Assembly (NCBI GenBank): GCA_016196115.1
Contig: JACPYI010000022.1
Span: 1-39,628, forward strand
Source of the DNA: Candidatus Sungiibacteriota bacterium
Lineage (GTDB): Bacteria; Patescibacteriota; Minisyncoccia; Sungbacterales; HO2-52-23
Direction: 5' to 3'
DNA length: 39,628 nucleotides
The notes under the pieces are model-generated. The model saw only the letters and a list, made by a program, of their open reading frames with translations. It had not been told where the DNA came from and did no database searches. Every line of letters starts with the position of its first letter. The first letter of the stretch is position 1. The translations under genes were made by a program, and so were the position numbers. Positions 22,755 to 31,647 of the stretch are shown here, piece by piece.

Positions 22755-23647
22755 TCAAAAAATTCAGCGCGATTGTTGTTGCAATTTTTGCCTTGACCCC
22801 GTGGGTAGCTTCTGCCGCAGCGGTAACAGTGTCTGATGACACCACGCTGACACTGCCAAGCGATGGCACTTCATATACTCTTGTGGCTGGAAGCACGTTT
22901 GAACAGCTTGATGTTCAAGCAGGTTCCCTTATCTTCAGTATGTCAACCGGAGAAAGTGTGACCGTAACTTCTGCAGACAAAAAAGCATTAAACCCGAACC
23001 CGGCCGTGGCCGTGACCTGTGCATCAGACAAATCGAGCGTAACGCTCACGGTTGCCTCAACGCTCCCGGCACAAGCATTCACCTTAACACCAAGCGGAAG
23101 CTGTTCCGATACCAGTTCTACGGCTCCCAACACCGGAGGAGGCGGAACTCTTATTGTCTCTTCAGCAGGGTCCGGATCTCCGCCGCCGCCAGCTCCTGCG
23201 CCCGCACCAACTCCCTCCGGAGTTACCGCCTCCTCCAAAAGCGCCGGAGTGCCCGTACCTTCGCCCACACCATCTTCGTCGGTCGCCACTCTTGCTCAAC
23301 CCGTGTTTTTCAAAAATCTCTTGCCGGGCATGCGCGGAGATGAGGTACGCCAACTCCAGACACTCTTACGCCAGGATAAAACTTTGTACCCCAATGGCAT
23401 CGTGAACGGGACATTTGGTCCCGCAACAACCCGCGCAGTAAAGAATTTCCAGAAAAAGTATGGCATTGCGCAGACCGGAACCGTAGGACCTGCAACGCGC
23501 GCAAAACTTATCCAAGTATTCGGCGGACAGGCAAAGAAGAGCAGTCCTGCGCCCAAAGCGCCTCTTTCTGCCGGCACACAAGCACTCCAGGATCAACTCA
23601 CCCGACTCCTCAAACAACTGCAGGACCTGCAGAAGAACAAAAAATAG
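22736..23647 (+). CDS. Secreted peptidoglycan-binding protein
   Basis: 303 aa. Signal peptide to about residue 28 (IVVAIFALTPWVASAAA), a beta-rich domain (30-130), a long Pro/Ser/Gly linker, a PG_binding_1 domain at about 193-262 (GMRGDEVRQLQTLLRQDKTL, NGTFGPATTRAVKNFQKKYG, GTVGPATRAKL) and a C-terminal coiled coil (QALQDQLTRLLKQLQDLQK). It overlaps the surface-protein gene by 19 nt, so they are likely co-translated, with this protein tying the surface layer to the wall (inference). Confidence 0.85.
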   Translation: MRISPIIKKFSAIVVAIFALTPWVASAAAVTVSDDTTLTLPSDGTSYTLVAGSTFEQLDVQAGSLIFSMSTGESVTVTSADKKALNPNPAVAVTCASDKSSVTLTVASTLPAQAFTLTPSGSCSDTSSTAPNTGGGGTLIVSSAGSGSPPPPAPAPAPTPSGVTASSKSAGVPVPSPTPSSSVATLAQPVFFKNLLPGMRGDEVRQLQTLLRQDKTLYPNGIVNGTFGPATTRAVKNFQKKYGIAQTGTVGPATRAKLIQVFGGQAKKSSPAPKAPLSAGTQALQDQLTRLLKQLQDLQKNKK

Positions 23648-23653
23648 GATTGC

Positions 23654-25177
23654 ATGGCCGTTACTATACACTCCGCACAGGTTGTCGGGCTTGATGCAAG
23701 GATCATCTCGGTCGAGCTGGACATCACTCCGGGGCTGCATATTTTTACGATTGTCGGCCTCGCTGACAAAGAAGTACAGGAATCGCGCGAGCGTATTACC
23801 GCGGCGATTCAGAATCTTGGAGCGCTTGCCCCGCACAAAAAATCACAGCGCGTCATTGTCAATCTTGCGCCGGCCGACATCAAAAAGGAGGGGCCGGCGT
23901 TTGATTTGCCGATTGCGCTTGGTTTTCTGCTCGCATCAGGACAGATCGCGTTTGATCCGCGCCACACGGTTTTTCTTGGGGAGCTGGGACTTGACGGCGG
24001 AATTCGCAAGGTCTCGGGCATTCTTGCCTCAACCCTGGCAAGCCGCGATGCAGGATTTGGGCGCATCATACTGCCCAAGGGCAACGGAGCCGAGGCATCG
24101 CTCGTGGCTGGCATCACCATTTACGAGGTAACGAGTTTACAGGAGACCGTTGAATTCCTGACCGGCAGAAAAACGCTTGAAGTGTTCCCGGCGCATGCGC
24201 ACACGCAAGAAAAACTTCCGGATATGGCGGCGGACTATCGTCACATCAAAGGACAGGAAAAAGCAAAGCGCGGTCTTGAGGTTGCGGCAGCCGGGAATCA
24301 TAACGCACTTATGGTAGGCCCGCCGGGCGGGGGCAAAACATTGCTTGCGCAGGCGTTACCCTCGATCCTGCCGCCACTCTCGTTTGAAGAGTGCCTTGAA
24401 GTTACCAAAATCTACAGTATCAGCGGCAAATTATCCGACAACACGCCGTTTATCCGCGAACGCCCATTTCGCAACCCGCACCATACCGCATCATACACCG
24501 CGGTCATCGGCGGGGGTACGCACCCGCGGCCCGGCGAGGCCACGCTTGCGCACCGCGGCGTTTTATTTCTCGACGAATTCCCCGAGTTTGACCGCCGCGT
24601 GATCGAGTCGCTCCGCCAGCCCCTTGAGGAACGCGCCATTACGGTTGCGCGTTCGCAGGGCACGCACGTGTTCCCGGCGCAATTCATGCTTATTGCGGCC
24701 ATGAACCCGTGCCCGTGCGGCAACTTTGGCAACCCAATCAAGGACTGCGCATGCTCGCCCGGCTCAGTTATCCGTTACAAAAAGAAAATCTCCGGCCCCA
24801 TGCTTGATCGCATTGACATCCACATTGATACGCCCGCCGTGGAGTACGAAAAACTGGAAGGCGCCGAAGGAGAACCGTCCGAAAAGATACGCGCGCGCAT
24901 TGCCGCGGCCCGGACGCTTCAGGCAGACCGGTTTCAAGATCTCCCCATTACCACCAACGCCGAAATGGGTCTGCGCGAGATCAAACAATTCATCCGCATC
25001 AAAGATGCCCTGAAGCCCATCCTCCGCCTGGCCCACGAACGTTACCAACTCTCGGCCCGCGCCTACCACCGCGTCCTCAAAGTAAGCCGCACCATCGCCG
25101 ACCTTGCCGGCTCCCCGGATATCGAGGCATCGCATCTGACCGAAGCCCTGCAATATAGACCACGGGCGGAAGTATAG
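23654..25177 (+). CDS. comM: YifB/ComM-family Mg-chelatase-like AAA+ ATPase
   Basis: 507 aa. N-terminal S5-like domain (VVGLDARIISVELDITPGLH, NLAPADIKKEGPAFDLPIAL), then AAA+ core with Walker A GPPGGGKT (222-229), Walker B GVLFLDEFPEF and the Cys cluster NPCPCGNFGN...CACSPG, and a C-terminal lid (LSARAYHRVLKVSRTIADLA). ComM is a helicase that promotes branch migration during natural transformation. Full length. Starts 6 nt after the preceding gene. Uptake of DNA is a plausible trait for such organisms. Confidence 0.95.
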   Translation: MAVTIHSAQVVGLDARIISVELDITPGLHIFTIVGLADKEVQESRERITAAIQNLGALAPHKKSQRVIVNLAPADIKKEGPAFDLPIALGFLLASGQIAFDPRHTVFLGELGLDGGIRKVSGILASTLASRDAGFGRIILPKGNGAEASLVAGITIYEVTSLQETVEFLTGRKTLEVFPAHAHTQEKLPDMAADYRHIKGQEKAKRGLEVAAAGNHNALMVGPPGGGKTLLAQALPSILPPLSFEECLEVTKIYSISGKLSDNTPFIRERPFRNPHHTASYTAVIGGGTHPRPGEATLAHRGVLFLDEFPEFDRRVIESLRQPLEERAITVARSQGTHVFPAQFMLIAAMNPCPCGNFGNPIKDCACSPGSVIRYKKKISGPMLDRIDIHIDTPAVEYEKLEGAEGEPSEKIRARIAAARTLQADRFQDLPITTNAEMGLREIKQFIRIKDALKPILRLAHERYQLSARAYHRVLKVSRTIADLAGSPDIEASHLTEALQYRPRAEV

Positions 25178-25204
25178 CGCATGGAGTGATCATTTTCTAA
25201 AGCA

Positions 25205-25891
25205 ATGAAACAAACAAGGCAACGTTTTACTAAATCAGAACAACACGTCAGAGATGCGTTCATAGCGCATCTGAAAATCACGAAACGCAAAACCGCCAAA
25301 CCGGTTGTGGTTGCCATGATCGGATTAGTCGGCTCCGGGAAAAGTTTTGTAGCGCGGGAACTCGCACCCATGCTCGGAGCAACAATCATCGAATACGACC
25401 GGATACGCATTCAACTGCGAAAGGCGCATCTCTCATATGATCATGTGGCCGTAATCGCCGAAGACGCGGCGCGGGTGATTATCTTGCGCGGCGGAAACGT
25501 CATCCCGGATTCCGACTTCGTAGATAGAGGAAAGCAAGCGGTGCTTCGACATACTGCGCGAGAAATCCGCACATCTGCGCTTTTTGTACGCGTAACATGC
25601 GATCCGGACATCATGGTCGGGCGCATTCTTGCATCAAACCAAAAACATGATTTATTTTTTAGAAATGCATCTTCGTCGTGGAAGGGTCCTGCCCGACAGA
25701 GAGCTGCGGTAGTTAAAATTCGTGAGATGCTCCGCCGCATCCCGCATCACTACCGATGGAGTGACCACAACGGCGGCACATGGGAATTAAAAAAGTTATC
25801 CCCCTTGCCCTTTGCCGAAATCGATACGGGCAATATGGGGTGGAGACACAAAGTAACGTATATCGCCAAACAAATTTATAGAGACGTATAG
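25205..25891 (+). CDS. P-loop (AAA_33/zeta-like) kinase
   Basis: 228 aa. Walker A GLVGSGKS at 40-47, then IIEYDRIRIQLRKAHLSYDH, and FVDRGKQAVLRHTAREI, LFVRVTCDPDIMVGRIL, the typical order of small-molecule or polynucleotide kinases in this superfamily. Substrate unknown. Between comM and a helical-repeat protein. Confidence 0.72.
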   Translation: MKQTRQRFTKSEQHVRDAFIAHLKITKRKTAKPVVVAMIGLVGSGKSFVARELAPMLGATIIEYDRIRIQLRKAHLSYDHVAVIAEDAARVIILRGGNVIPDSDFVDRGKQAVLRHTAREIRTSALFVRVTCDPDIMVGRILASNQKHDLFFRNASSSWKGPARQRAAVVKIREMLRRIPHHYRWSDHNGGTWELKKLSPLPFAEIDTGNMGWRHKVTYIAKQIYRDV

Positions 25892-25904
25892 ATCGGAGTA
25901 CGCT

Positions 25905-25933
25905 TTGACAATCACCGCAAGAAAGCGTAGAGA
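25905..25933 (+). promoter_or_regulatory. Promoter of the helical-repeat protein gene
   Basis: TTGACA (25905-25910), 17-nt spacer, TAGAGA (25928-25933). Transcription near 25940 gives a leader with AAGGAG at 25963-25968. This makes TTG 25905 an unlikely start codon. Confidence 0.55.
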
Positions 25934-25976
25934 GGAAAGAAAGCACTTTGACTTAACTATAGAAGGAGAACCGGAA

Positions 25977-26702
25977 ATGAGTGAACAGATCGCCGCTGCG
26001 GAGCGGGAACGATACGAACGAGCCGTGCAGGGATTAGATCAGGCGATTTATGAGCTGACTTGGTTGGGACAATTATGGGGTCCACGTGGAGTACTTGCCC
26101 TAGAACGCACGAGGAGGCATTATCTTCTTTTATTGGGCAGACACGCAGATGCGCTCAGCACCACCTCAAGCACATTTTTTGCGGCGGGCGGCGATGCTCA
26201 CGCTCGCGCGCGCAATTATGGATTTCCGCTTAAAATCATATTACTCCCGGTGGCAAAATATTTTTTTGAGCGCTCATTTTTGCTCACCAAAAAACTTATT
26301 CGCGACTATGGCTATGATCAGTTAAGCACAAATAAGGTCGATTTTATCGCACACGGCCTTACACGCAAAAAATATTACGAGCAGGCAACCGCATGTATGA
26401 ATATCGTTCTTGCGCGACCGGATGCTACGCCAAACAACAAAGCCCTCATGTATCGTTTAGCCGCAGACATAGAAATATCCCGCGGAGAATATAGGCTGGC
26501 GGAGCGAGACGTCGCGCGTGCGCTGGAGCTTCGCTCCTCCCTCGGTCCCGAAACAATAATACGCATTCTTCGTACGCAGGCACTACTCGAGAAAGCTCGG
26601 GGTAATCCCGCCAACGCAGAAAGAATCCAGCGCGAGATACGTCAAATTTCCCGCGAACAGGCGCTTCCGGGGCAAGACAAAAAAAGTCAGGCTGGTTTAT
26701 AG
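25977..26702 (+). CDS. TPR-like helical-repeat protein
   Basis: 241 aa from ATG 25977, chosen because AAGGAG lies 8 nt upstream; an in-frame TTG at 25905 coincides with a -35 box. The protein is predicted all-helical with repeated helix pairs (KYYEQATACMNIVLARPDAT, RLAADIEISRGEYRLAERDV, ETIIRILRTQALLEKARGNP) like tetratricopeptide repeats. No enzymatic motif. A terminator follows. Confidence 0.68.
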   Translation: MSEQIAAAERERYERAVQGLDQAIYELTWLGQLWGPRGVLALERTRRHYLLLLGRHADALSTTSSTFFAAGGDAHARARNYGFPLKIILLPVAKYFFERSFLLTKKLIRDYGYDQLSTNKVDFIAHGLTRKKYYEQATACMNIVLARPDATPNNKALMYRLAADIEISRGEYRLAERDVARALELRSSLGPETIIRILRTQALLEKARGNPANAERIQREIRQISREQALPGQDKKSQAGL

Positions 26703-26734
26703 GTTTATGGTTTTTCCCGAACAAGCAAATGATA

Positions 26735-26760
26735 AGAGACGGTCTCCCGTCTCTGTTTTT
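26735..26760 (+). terminator. Intrinsic terminator
   Basis: AGAGACGG (26735-26742) and CCGTCTCT (26747-26754) form an 8-bp stem with loop TCTC, followed by G and five T. It ends the transcript of the helical-repeat gene ahead of the converging peptidase gene. Confidence 0.88.
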
Positions 26761-26791
26761 ATCTTTATGATGTGATTTTTGGAAACGACCA

Positions 26792-27934
26792 TCAAAACAA
26801 ATTCCTCGCCCCGCGGATTTCAAAATGCACGTGGCAGCCGGTGGAATTGCCGGTGGAGCCGATGGCGCCGATCTGGGTGGCCTGGTCTATGCGCTGACCG
26901 GCTGCGGCGAGCACGGCGCTCAGATGCGCGTACAGGGTTTGGGTTCCGTTTCCGTGGCTGATTACGACGTATTTTCCATATCCGCCGTTCCAGCCGGACG
27001 TGCGGGCGATGATCACGATACCGTCGGCGGACGCGAGCACGGGCAGGCCGCACGAGTTGGCAAGGTCAATTCCGTTATAGCCGTGAATCCCGCGCGAATG
27101 TCTGCCGCCGATAATCGGACGCAGATAATACCCGCGATACTCGGGAAGGTTTGCAAAGCGCGAACCGCCTCCACCCCCGGAAGAACCGGGACGCGGCGGC
27201 TTTGAAGGAACTTGTACCGTAAGCTCCCCGTCGGGAATCAGAATGGTGCTTCCCGGCTCAAGCGCTTCATTAATTGCAAGATCATTAAAACTTGAGATGT
27301 CTGCCTTAAAACTTAAGATGTCTTGCTCGTCAGTCATGTCTTTAGGCTTGAATTTTTTCACGATCGAGTCGAACGTATCGCCTTTTCTCACCTCATATTG
27401 GATTCCGGAAACCGGCAGAACAACCAGGGTGTCGCCGACTCCGATCTCGGACACACTCTTCAAATCGTTTGCCCAGAGCAGGGTGTTCAATGAAATGCCA
27501 AACTTGTTGGCAATACCCCTGCCCGTATCTCCGGACTGCACCACATACGGGATAATTTTGTCCTGGCCGTTTTCCGACATGATGCCAAGAGGATTGAGCG
27601 ACCCTACGAGGGCGCTGTCCTGGACCACGGCAAGCGGGGATGGGTCCGGATCGGTTTTCTTGCCGTCACTGCCAACCTCATCGGGCTGCTGGCTGACTTG
27701 GCGACTTCCCAAGAGCGGGAGCGAGATGGTTGCGGCGCTCCGACTCGAGTCGGAGACCGCAACTGCGCTGTCCGGCAAGAAAAACTTTGCCAAATTTGAA
27801 AAAAAACCGGCCCGTGCATGGGCTGGAATAATAAGCGCGCCGATTACAACTATATATGAAGCCGCTACAAGCTGTTGCTTGATACACCGCGTTCGCTGTA
27901 TGCTCATTCTTTTAGGTAAGCCGTTTTTCGCCAT
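26792..27934 (-). CDS. LysM-M23 peptidoglycan endopeptidase
   Basis: 380 aa. N-terminal membrane segment (about 22-42), linker, LysM at 130-173 (YVVQSGDTGRGIANKFGISL) and 180-234 (YEVRKGDTFDSIVKKFKPKD), Pro/Gly-rich stretch, then M23 (about 268-378) with GIHGYNGIDLAN (D290), YAHLS (H337) and HVHFE (H368, H370). The usual His four residues before the Asp is Tyr286; H284 lies two residues earlier. This variant is, to my knowledge, common in CPR members, so activity is likely. It cleaves or remodels the wall. ATG 27934; an ATG at 27907 is possible. Confidence 0.9.
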   Translation of the reverse strand: MAKNGLPKRMSIQRTRCIKQQLVAASYIVVIGALIIPAHARAGFFSNLAKFFLPDSAVAVSDSSRSAATISLPLLGSRQVSQQPDEVGSDGKKTDPDPSPLAVVQDSALVGSLNPLGIMSENGQDKIIPYVVQSGDTGRGIANKFGISLNTLLWANDLKSVSEIGVGDTLVVLPVSGIQYEVRKGDTFDSIVKKFKPKDMTDEQDILSFKADISSFNDLAINEALEPGSTILIPDGELTVQVPSKPPRPGSSGGGGGSRFANLPEYRGYYLRPIIGGRHSRGIHGYNGIDLANSCGLPVLASADGIVIIARTSGWNGGYGKYVVISHGNGTQTLYAHLSAVLAAAGQRIDQATQIGAIGSTGNSTGCHVHFEIRGARNLF

Positions 27935-27964
27935 AAAAACAAAAAGCGCGTATCGCTTCTCTCT

Positions 27965-27993
27965 ATACTACCCCATGCCAAGCCCAGCGTCAA
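27965..27993 (-). promoter_or_regulatory. Promoter of the LysM-M23 gene
   Basis: Minus strand TTGACG (27988-27993), 17-nt spacer, TAGTAT (27965-27970). Start of transcription near 27958 gives a leader of about 24 nt. Confidence 0.65.
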
Positions 27994-28072
27994 CGTTTGT
28001 TGTGCACACATTATTCACAGCGCAAAAACCGCAATTTTTGCCTAGGGACATCTCTTTCTGTTACTCTGAAGC

Positions 28073-29983
28073 ATGATAGATCTTCTCCACGGACTCAACG
28101 AAAAACAGCAAGAAGCGGTGCTCGCCGTAAACGGACCCGTGCTTATTCTGGCAGGGCCCGGCTCGGGCAAAACCAGAACAATCACGCATCGGATCGCGCA
28201 CTTGATTTCGACCGGCGTTCCAAGCGAGCACATTCTTGCCGTCACATTCACCAACAAGGCCGCAGGCGAGATGAGGGAAAGGGTTGCCACACTTCTGTTT
28301 CCATCTTCAAGCTTCCAGCTTCCATTTATGGGCACCTTTCACAGTTTGTGTGTGCGTATCCTTCAGGTCCACGCCCAAAAACTCGGCTATTTCCCGCGCT
28401 TTACCATTTTCGACGATGACGACGCATCCGGACTGATTAAAGAAATCATGCGCGATTTCGAGATCAATCCAAAGCAGTTTTCTCCCGGCGCAATCAGCGC
28501 CGAAATCTCGCGGCTTAAAAATGAGCTCATGACACCCGCGCATTACGCCGAAACCAATGACCTGACCAACCTATTTCCGCAAACCATCGAGAAAATCTAT
28601 GCCGAATACCAGCACCGGCTCCGCCAGTGCAATGCCATGGATTTTGACGATCTGCTCGGCAATGTCGTGCTGTTGTTTGAAAATCATCCGGATGTGCTGG
28701 CATCATATCAGGATCGTTTCCAATACATCCACGTGGACGAGTGGCAGGATACGAACCGCGTACAATATCTGCTGATCAAAGCGCTTGCCGAAAAAAGTCG
28801 GAACATCGCGGTGGTGGGAGATGATGCCCAGGCAATTTATGCATTTCGGGGCGCGGACTTTCGCAATATTCTCAATTTTGAACAGGACTGGCCCGATGCA
28901 AAAGTAATCATCCTTGACCAGAATTATCGGTCAACCCAGATCATTCTCAATGCGGCCAGCGCCGTTATCGGCCGCAACAAAAATCAACGCGAAAAACAAC
29001 TCTGGACTGAGCAGAGCGGAGGCGAGCAGATCATGCTTTCCATCACCGAGAACGAACGCACCGAGGCCGAATATCTGCTCGAAACCATGATGGAGCAGCG
29101 CACCCGCGGATATGCGCTCAAAGACATGGTGGTGCTTTATCGGACAAACGCGCAATCCCGCGTCTTTGAAGAGATGCTGCTTGAGAACAACATTCCCTAT
29201 AAAATCGTGGGCGGCGTGCGGTTTTACCAGCGCAAAGAAATAAAAGACATATTGGCATATATCCGACTACTCTTGAATGAGAAAGACATCATGTCGCTCA
29301 AGCGCATCATCAACGTGCCGCCCCGCGGAATCGGGAAAAAATCTCTGGAGTTTTACCGCAATCAAACACTGAAACCCCCCGGCAGAACAAAAACTGAAGC
29401 ACTGAATGCTTTTGACGCGCTGCTCGCAGATCTTCGCGATGTTATCCATCACCAAATCGGATCCGAATGTATAAAACATCTCGTCTCCACCATCAAGTAC
29501 CGGGAATACCTTGAAGAAACGCAGCCCCAGGCAGAGGAACGCTGGCAAAATATTCAGGAACTGGTAAGCGTTGCCAAGAGATACGATGACCTTAACCCGC
29601 CAACCGGGCTTGAAAAACTACTTGAGGATGCAGCTCTCATGGCGGAACAAGACGAGACCAATGCGCCACAGGACGCGATCAATCTCATGACCCTGCACGC
29701 CGCAAAAGGACTGGAATTTGCTGTTGTGTTTCTCGTGGGGCTTGAGGAGGGCATATTCCCCCACAGCCGAGCATTATTCAGCCCCAGCGAACTTGAAGAG
29801 GAACGCCGCCTCTGCTATGTGGGCCTGACGCGCGCCAAAGAAAAGGTCTTTCTCTCCTGCGCGCTCCGGCGCATGCACTTCGGCTCCATCCAGGCCAACA
29901 TCCCATCCCGTTTCTTGCGCGAAATTCCCGAACATCTGATCGAGATCCGCAACGAGCACGATGACGCAATTTTCATTGAGTAA
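28073..29983 (+). CDS. pcrA: UvrD/PcrA-type SF1 DNA helicase
   Basis: 636 aa SF1A helicase. Motifs: Q-motif region LNEKQQEAVLAVNGPVLILA, Walker A GPGSGKT (28-34), VDEWQDTN (motif II, Trp in place of the more usual Phe), GDDAQAIYAFRGA (III), LDQNYRST (IV), TLHAAKGLEFAVVFLVGLEE (V) and EEERRLCYVGLTRAKEKV (VI). It unwinds DNA 3'-5' in repair and replication restart. Slightly shorter than E. coli UvrD because the C-terminal tail is missing, common in small genomes. Start ATG at 28073. Confidence 0.95.
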   Translation: MIDLLHGLNEKQQEAVLAVNGPVLILAGPGSGKTRTITHRIAHLISTGVPSEHILAVTFTNKAAGEMRERVATLLFPSSSFQLPFMGTFHSLCVRILQVHAQKLGYFPRFTIFDDDDASGLIKEIMRDFEINPKQFSPGAISAEISRLKNELMTPAHYAETNDLTNLFPQTIEKIYAEYQHRLRQCNAMDFDDLLGNVVLLFENHPDVLASYQDRFQYIHVDEWQDTNRVQYLLIKALAEKSRNIAVVGDDAQAIYAFRGADFRNILNFEQDWPDAKVIILDQNYRSTQIILNAASAVIGRNKNQREKQLWTEQSGGEQIMLSITENERTEAEYLLETMMEQRTRGYALKDMVVLYRTNAQSRVFEEMLLENNIPYKIVGGVRFYQRKEIKDILAYIRLLLNEKDIMSLKRIINVPPRGIGKKSLEFYRNQTLKPPGRTKTEALNAFDALLADLRDVIHHQIGSECIKHLVSTIKYREYLEETQPQAEERWQNIQELVSVAKRYDDLNPPTGLEKLLEDAALMAEQDETNAPQDAINLMTLHAAKGLEFAVVFLVGLEEGIFPHSRALFSPSELEEERRLCYVGLTRAKEKVFLSCALRRMHFGSIQANIPSRFLREIPEHLIEIRNEHDDAIFIE

Positions 29984-30054
29984 AAGAATAGTAATTGCTT
30001 TTTTGCGCTTTTAAACGAAGTTTAACCAAAGCAAAAAAGTGATTGCTATTCTTT
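29983..30054. terminator. Long imperfect hairpin between pcrA and rsmA
   Basis: A 72-nt near-palindrome: AAAGAATAG (29983-29991) pairs with CTATTCTTT (30046-30054), TTTTTTGC with GCAAAAAA, and the top is TTAAAC-GAA-GTTTAA. It starts in the pcrA stop codon. About 33 positions pair with few mismatches. It may end transcription, protect mRNA ends, or be a MITE remnant. Confidence 0.7.
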
Positions 30055-30061
30055 ATGATAG

Positions 30062-30874
30062 GTGACAACACTTCATCCAAACAAACTGCTTGGCCAGCAT
30101 TTTCTCACATGCGCGTGGGTGCTTCCGGAGATGGCGCGGGCTGCAGAACTTACGACCGACGATACGGTACTTGAGATCGGTCCCGGAACCGGCGTGCTTA
30201 CCAGATTTTTAGCTACCCAGGCCAAAAGGGTCATTGCCGTTGAAAAAGATCGCGCGTTGAGCGCTGTGTTGTCCGTTGCGCTCACGCGCGAAAAAATCGC
30301 AAACGTCGATATCGTCACGGGAGATGTTCTGCGTTTTGATTTCTCCGTTATGCCCGATAGATACAAAGTAGTGGCCAATATCCCGTATTACCTTACCTCG
30401 CGGCTTATTCGCATCCTGCTCGAGACCAAGAAAAAACCTGAAGTCATGGCGCTTACGATCCAAAAAGAGGTGGCGGAGCGGATAGTGGCACAGTGCCCGG
30501 ACATGAATATACTGGCACTTTCGGTGCACGCGTATGGCACACCCGAGATTGTGGCAGAGGTACCGGCATCATGCTTTGCTCCGCGGCCCAAAGTTGATTC
30601 GGCAATCATCAAGATCCGTGATATTTCAGATGCATTTTTCGCGCGCCGTCACATTGCTTCAAAAGATTTTTTCCGCGTTATCAGACAAGGATTTTCCTCT
30701 CGCCGCAAAATGCTTGTCAATAATTTGGAGCAGTTTGCAACAAAAAAAGATACAGGACAAGCTCTCATTTCTATCGGACATCCGGCATCGGTGCGGGCGC
30801 AGGAACTCTCTCTTGAGGAGTGGGCAAAGCTCGTCCACGATATGCACCTGCACGACCAAGATTTTCCATTCTAA
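30062..30874 (+). CDS. rsmA: 16S rRNA dimethyladenosine transferase RsmA (KsgA)
   Basis: 270 aa. Starts MTTLHPNKLLGQHFL (family LGQHFL motif), SAM motif EIGPGTGVLT (38-47), acidic EKDR (61-64), NIPYYLTS (106-113), and the C-terminal CFAPRPKVDSAIIKI block. It dimethylates two adjacent adenines near the 16S 3' end, a late check in 30S assembly. GTG start; the ATG 7 nt upstream is in another frame. Length typical. Confidence 0.95.
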   Translation: MTTLHPNKLLGQHFLTCAWVLPEMARAAELTTDDTVLEIGPGTGVLTRFLATQAKRVIAVEKDRALSAVLSVALTREKIANVDIVTGDVLRFDFSVMPDRYKVVANIPYYLTSRLIRILLETKKKPEVMALTIQKEVAERIVAQCPDMNILALSVHAYGTPEIVAEVPASCFAPRPKVDSAIIKIRDISDAFFARRHIASKDFFRVIRQGFSSRRKMLVNNLEQFATKKDTGQALISIGHPASVRAQELSLEEWAKLVHDMHLHDQDFPF

Positions 30875-30920
30875 ACAATCTCCTGACGATCGTCCAAAGT
30901 TTGTTTAGAATCATTTTTTT
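30868..30920. terminator. Terminator with palindromic loop between converging genes
   Basis: ATTCTAAACAA (30868-30878) pairs perfectly with TTGTTTAGAAT (30901-30911), followed on the plus strand by CA and seven T. The rsmA stop lies in the left arm and the TGA of the converging gene at 30911. The loop contains GACGATCGTC (30885-30894). Confidence 0.85.
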
Positions 30921-31636
30921 GCTGACCGAATCTGATCGTACGCTTTGGTGATGCGATCACGCGAGTCCTGCATCTGCGCCGGCGTGGAGCTTGCCTGTTT
31001 TCCTTTCCATTCCACCAGCTTGAGAAGAAATTGCTCCATATCGCGGTTGTTGTTTATTTTGATGAACTCGGTATCCTTGATCACGCCCTCTTGCACCATT
31101 TGCGCTCGAAAATCGCGCAGTTGGGGGGAGACATCAAAAACGGAAAAGGCAGCGATTGCGGCCGCCTGCGATGGTGTCGGCTGTTTTGGCACGAGAATGG
31201 GGACTGAAGATGTTGCGCGGGGCAGGGGTTTGCTTGCATTCGACAATGGCCGCGACTGGGGCGTTTGGCCAGACAAAGGAGTTTGGGGCCGGGGAGTCGG
31301 CAATACCTGATTTCTCGCGCCCGGCACGAGCGATTGGCTTGGAGGCAGAGGAAGAATCGGCGGTGGGAGCGTATGCGTTTCAACCACGACGTCCGGACCA
31401 GGCGTGCCTTGAGACGCTGGCGTGCTGGGACTTCTGTTGGCGCCTGGATTGGTCGGCCTGTTCCCAAAGCCGGGCAAGTTGAGAATATCCGGAATGCGCG
31501 AGACCGTACCGGTGATACCGGGTGAAGATGGCGCTATTGCCGGGGCCCGGCCGTGCAACCCAAAAAGAACAATCCCGCCGAATACGAGCGCGCCGATAGC
31601 AATGATGATCACGATAGCAAGGGGATTGGGGTTCAT
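30911..31636 (-). CDS. Membrane-anchored proline-rich protein
   Basis: 241 aa. One N-terminal transmembrane helix (about 5-27, LAIVIIIAIGALVFGGIVLF), a long Pro/Ser/Thr/Gln linker (30-155) that would span the envelope, and a helical C-terminal domain (about 160-241, FDVSPQLRDFRAQMVQEGVI, MEQFLLKLVEWKGKQ). No family recognised. Divergent from the secreted-protein cluster, after another small secreted protein gene on the same strand. Confidence 0.7.
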   Translation of the reverse strand: MNPNPLAIVIIIAIGALVFGGIVLFGLHGRAPAIAPSSPGITGTVSRIPDILNLPGFGNRPTNPGANRSPSTPASQGTPGPDVVVETHTLPPPILPLPPSQSLVPGARNQVLPTPRPQTPLSGQTPQSRPLSNASKPLPRATSSVPILVPKQPTPSQAAAIAAFSVFDVSPQLRDFRAQMVQEGVIKDTEFIKINNNRDMEQFLLKLVEWKGKQASSTPAQMQDSRDRITKAYDQIRSAKK

Positions 31637-31647
31637 AATAAAGGTTT

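Noticed and set aside
27243-28076. Plus-strand ORF of 277 codons opposite the LysM-M23 gene
   Set aside because: The minus-strand product has clear LysM and M23 motifs; the plus frame is its shadow without recognisable features. The same holds for long frames opposite pnp, comM and the surface-protein genes.
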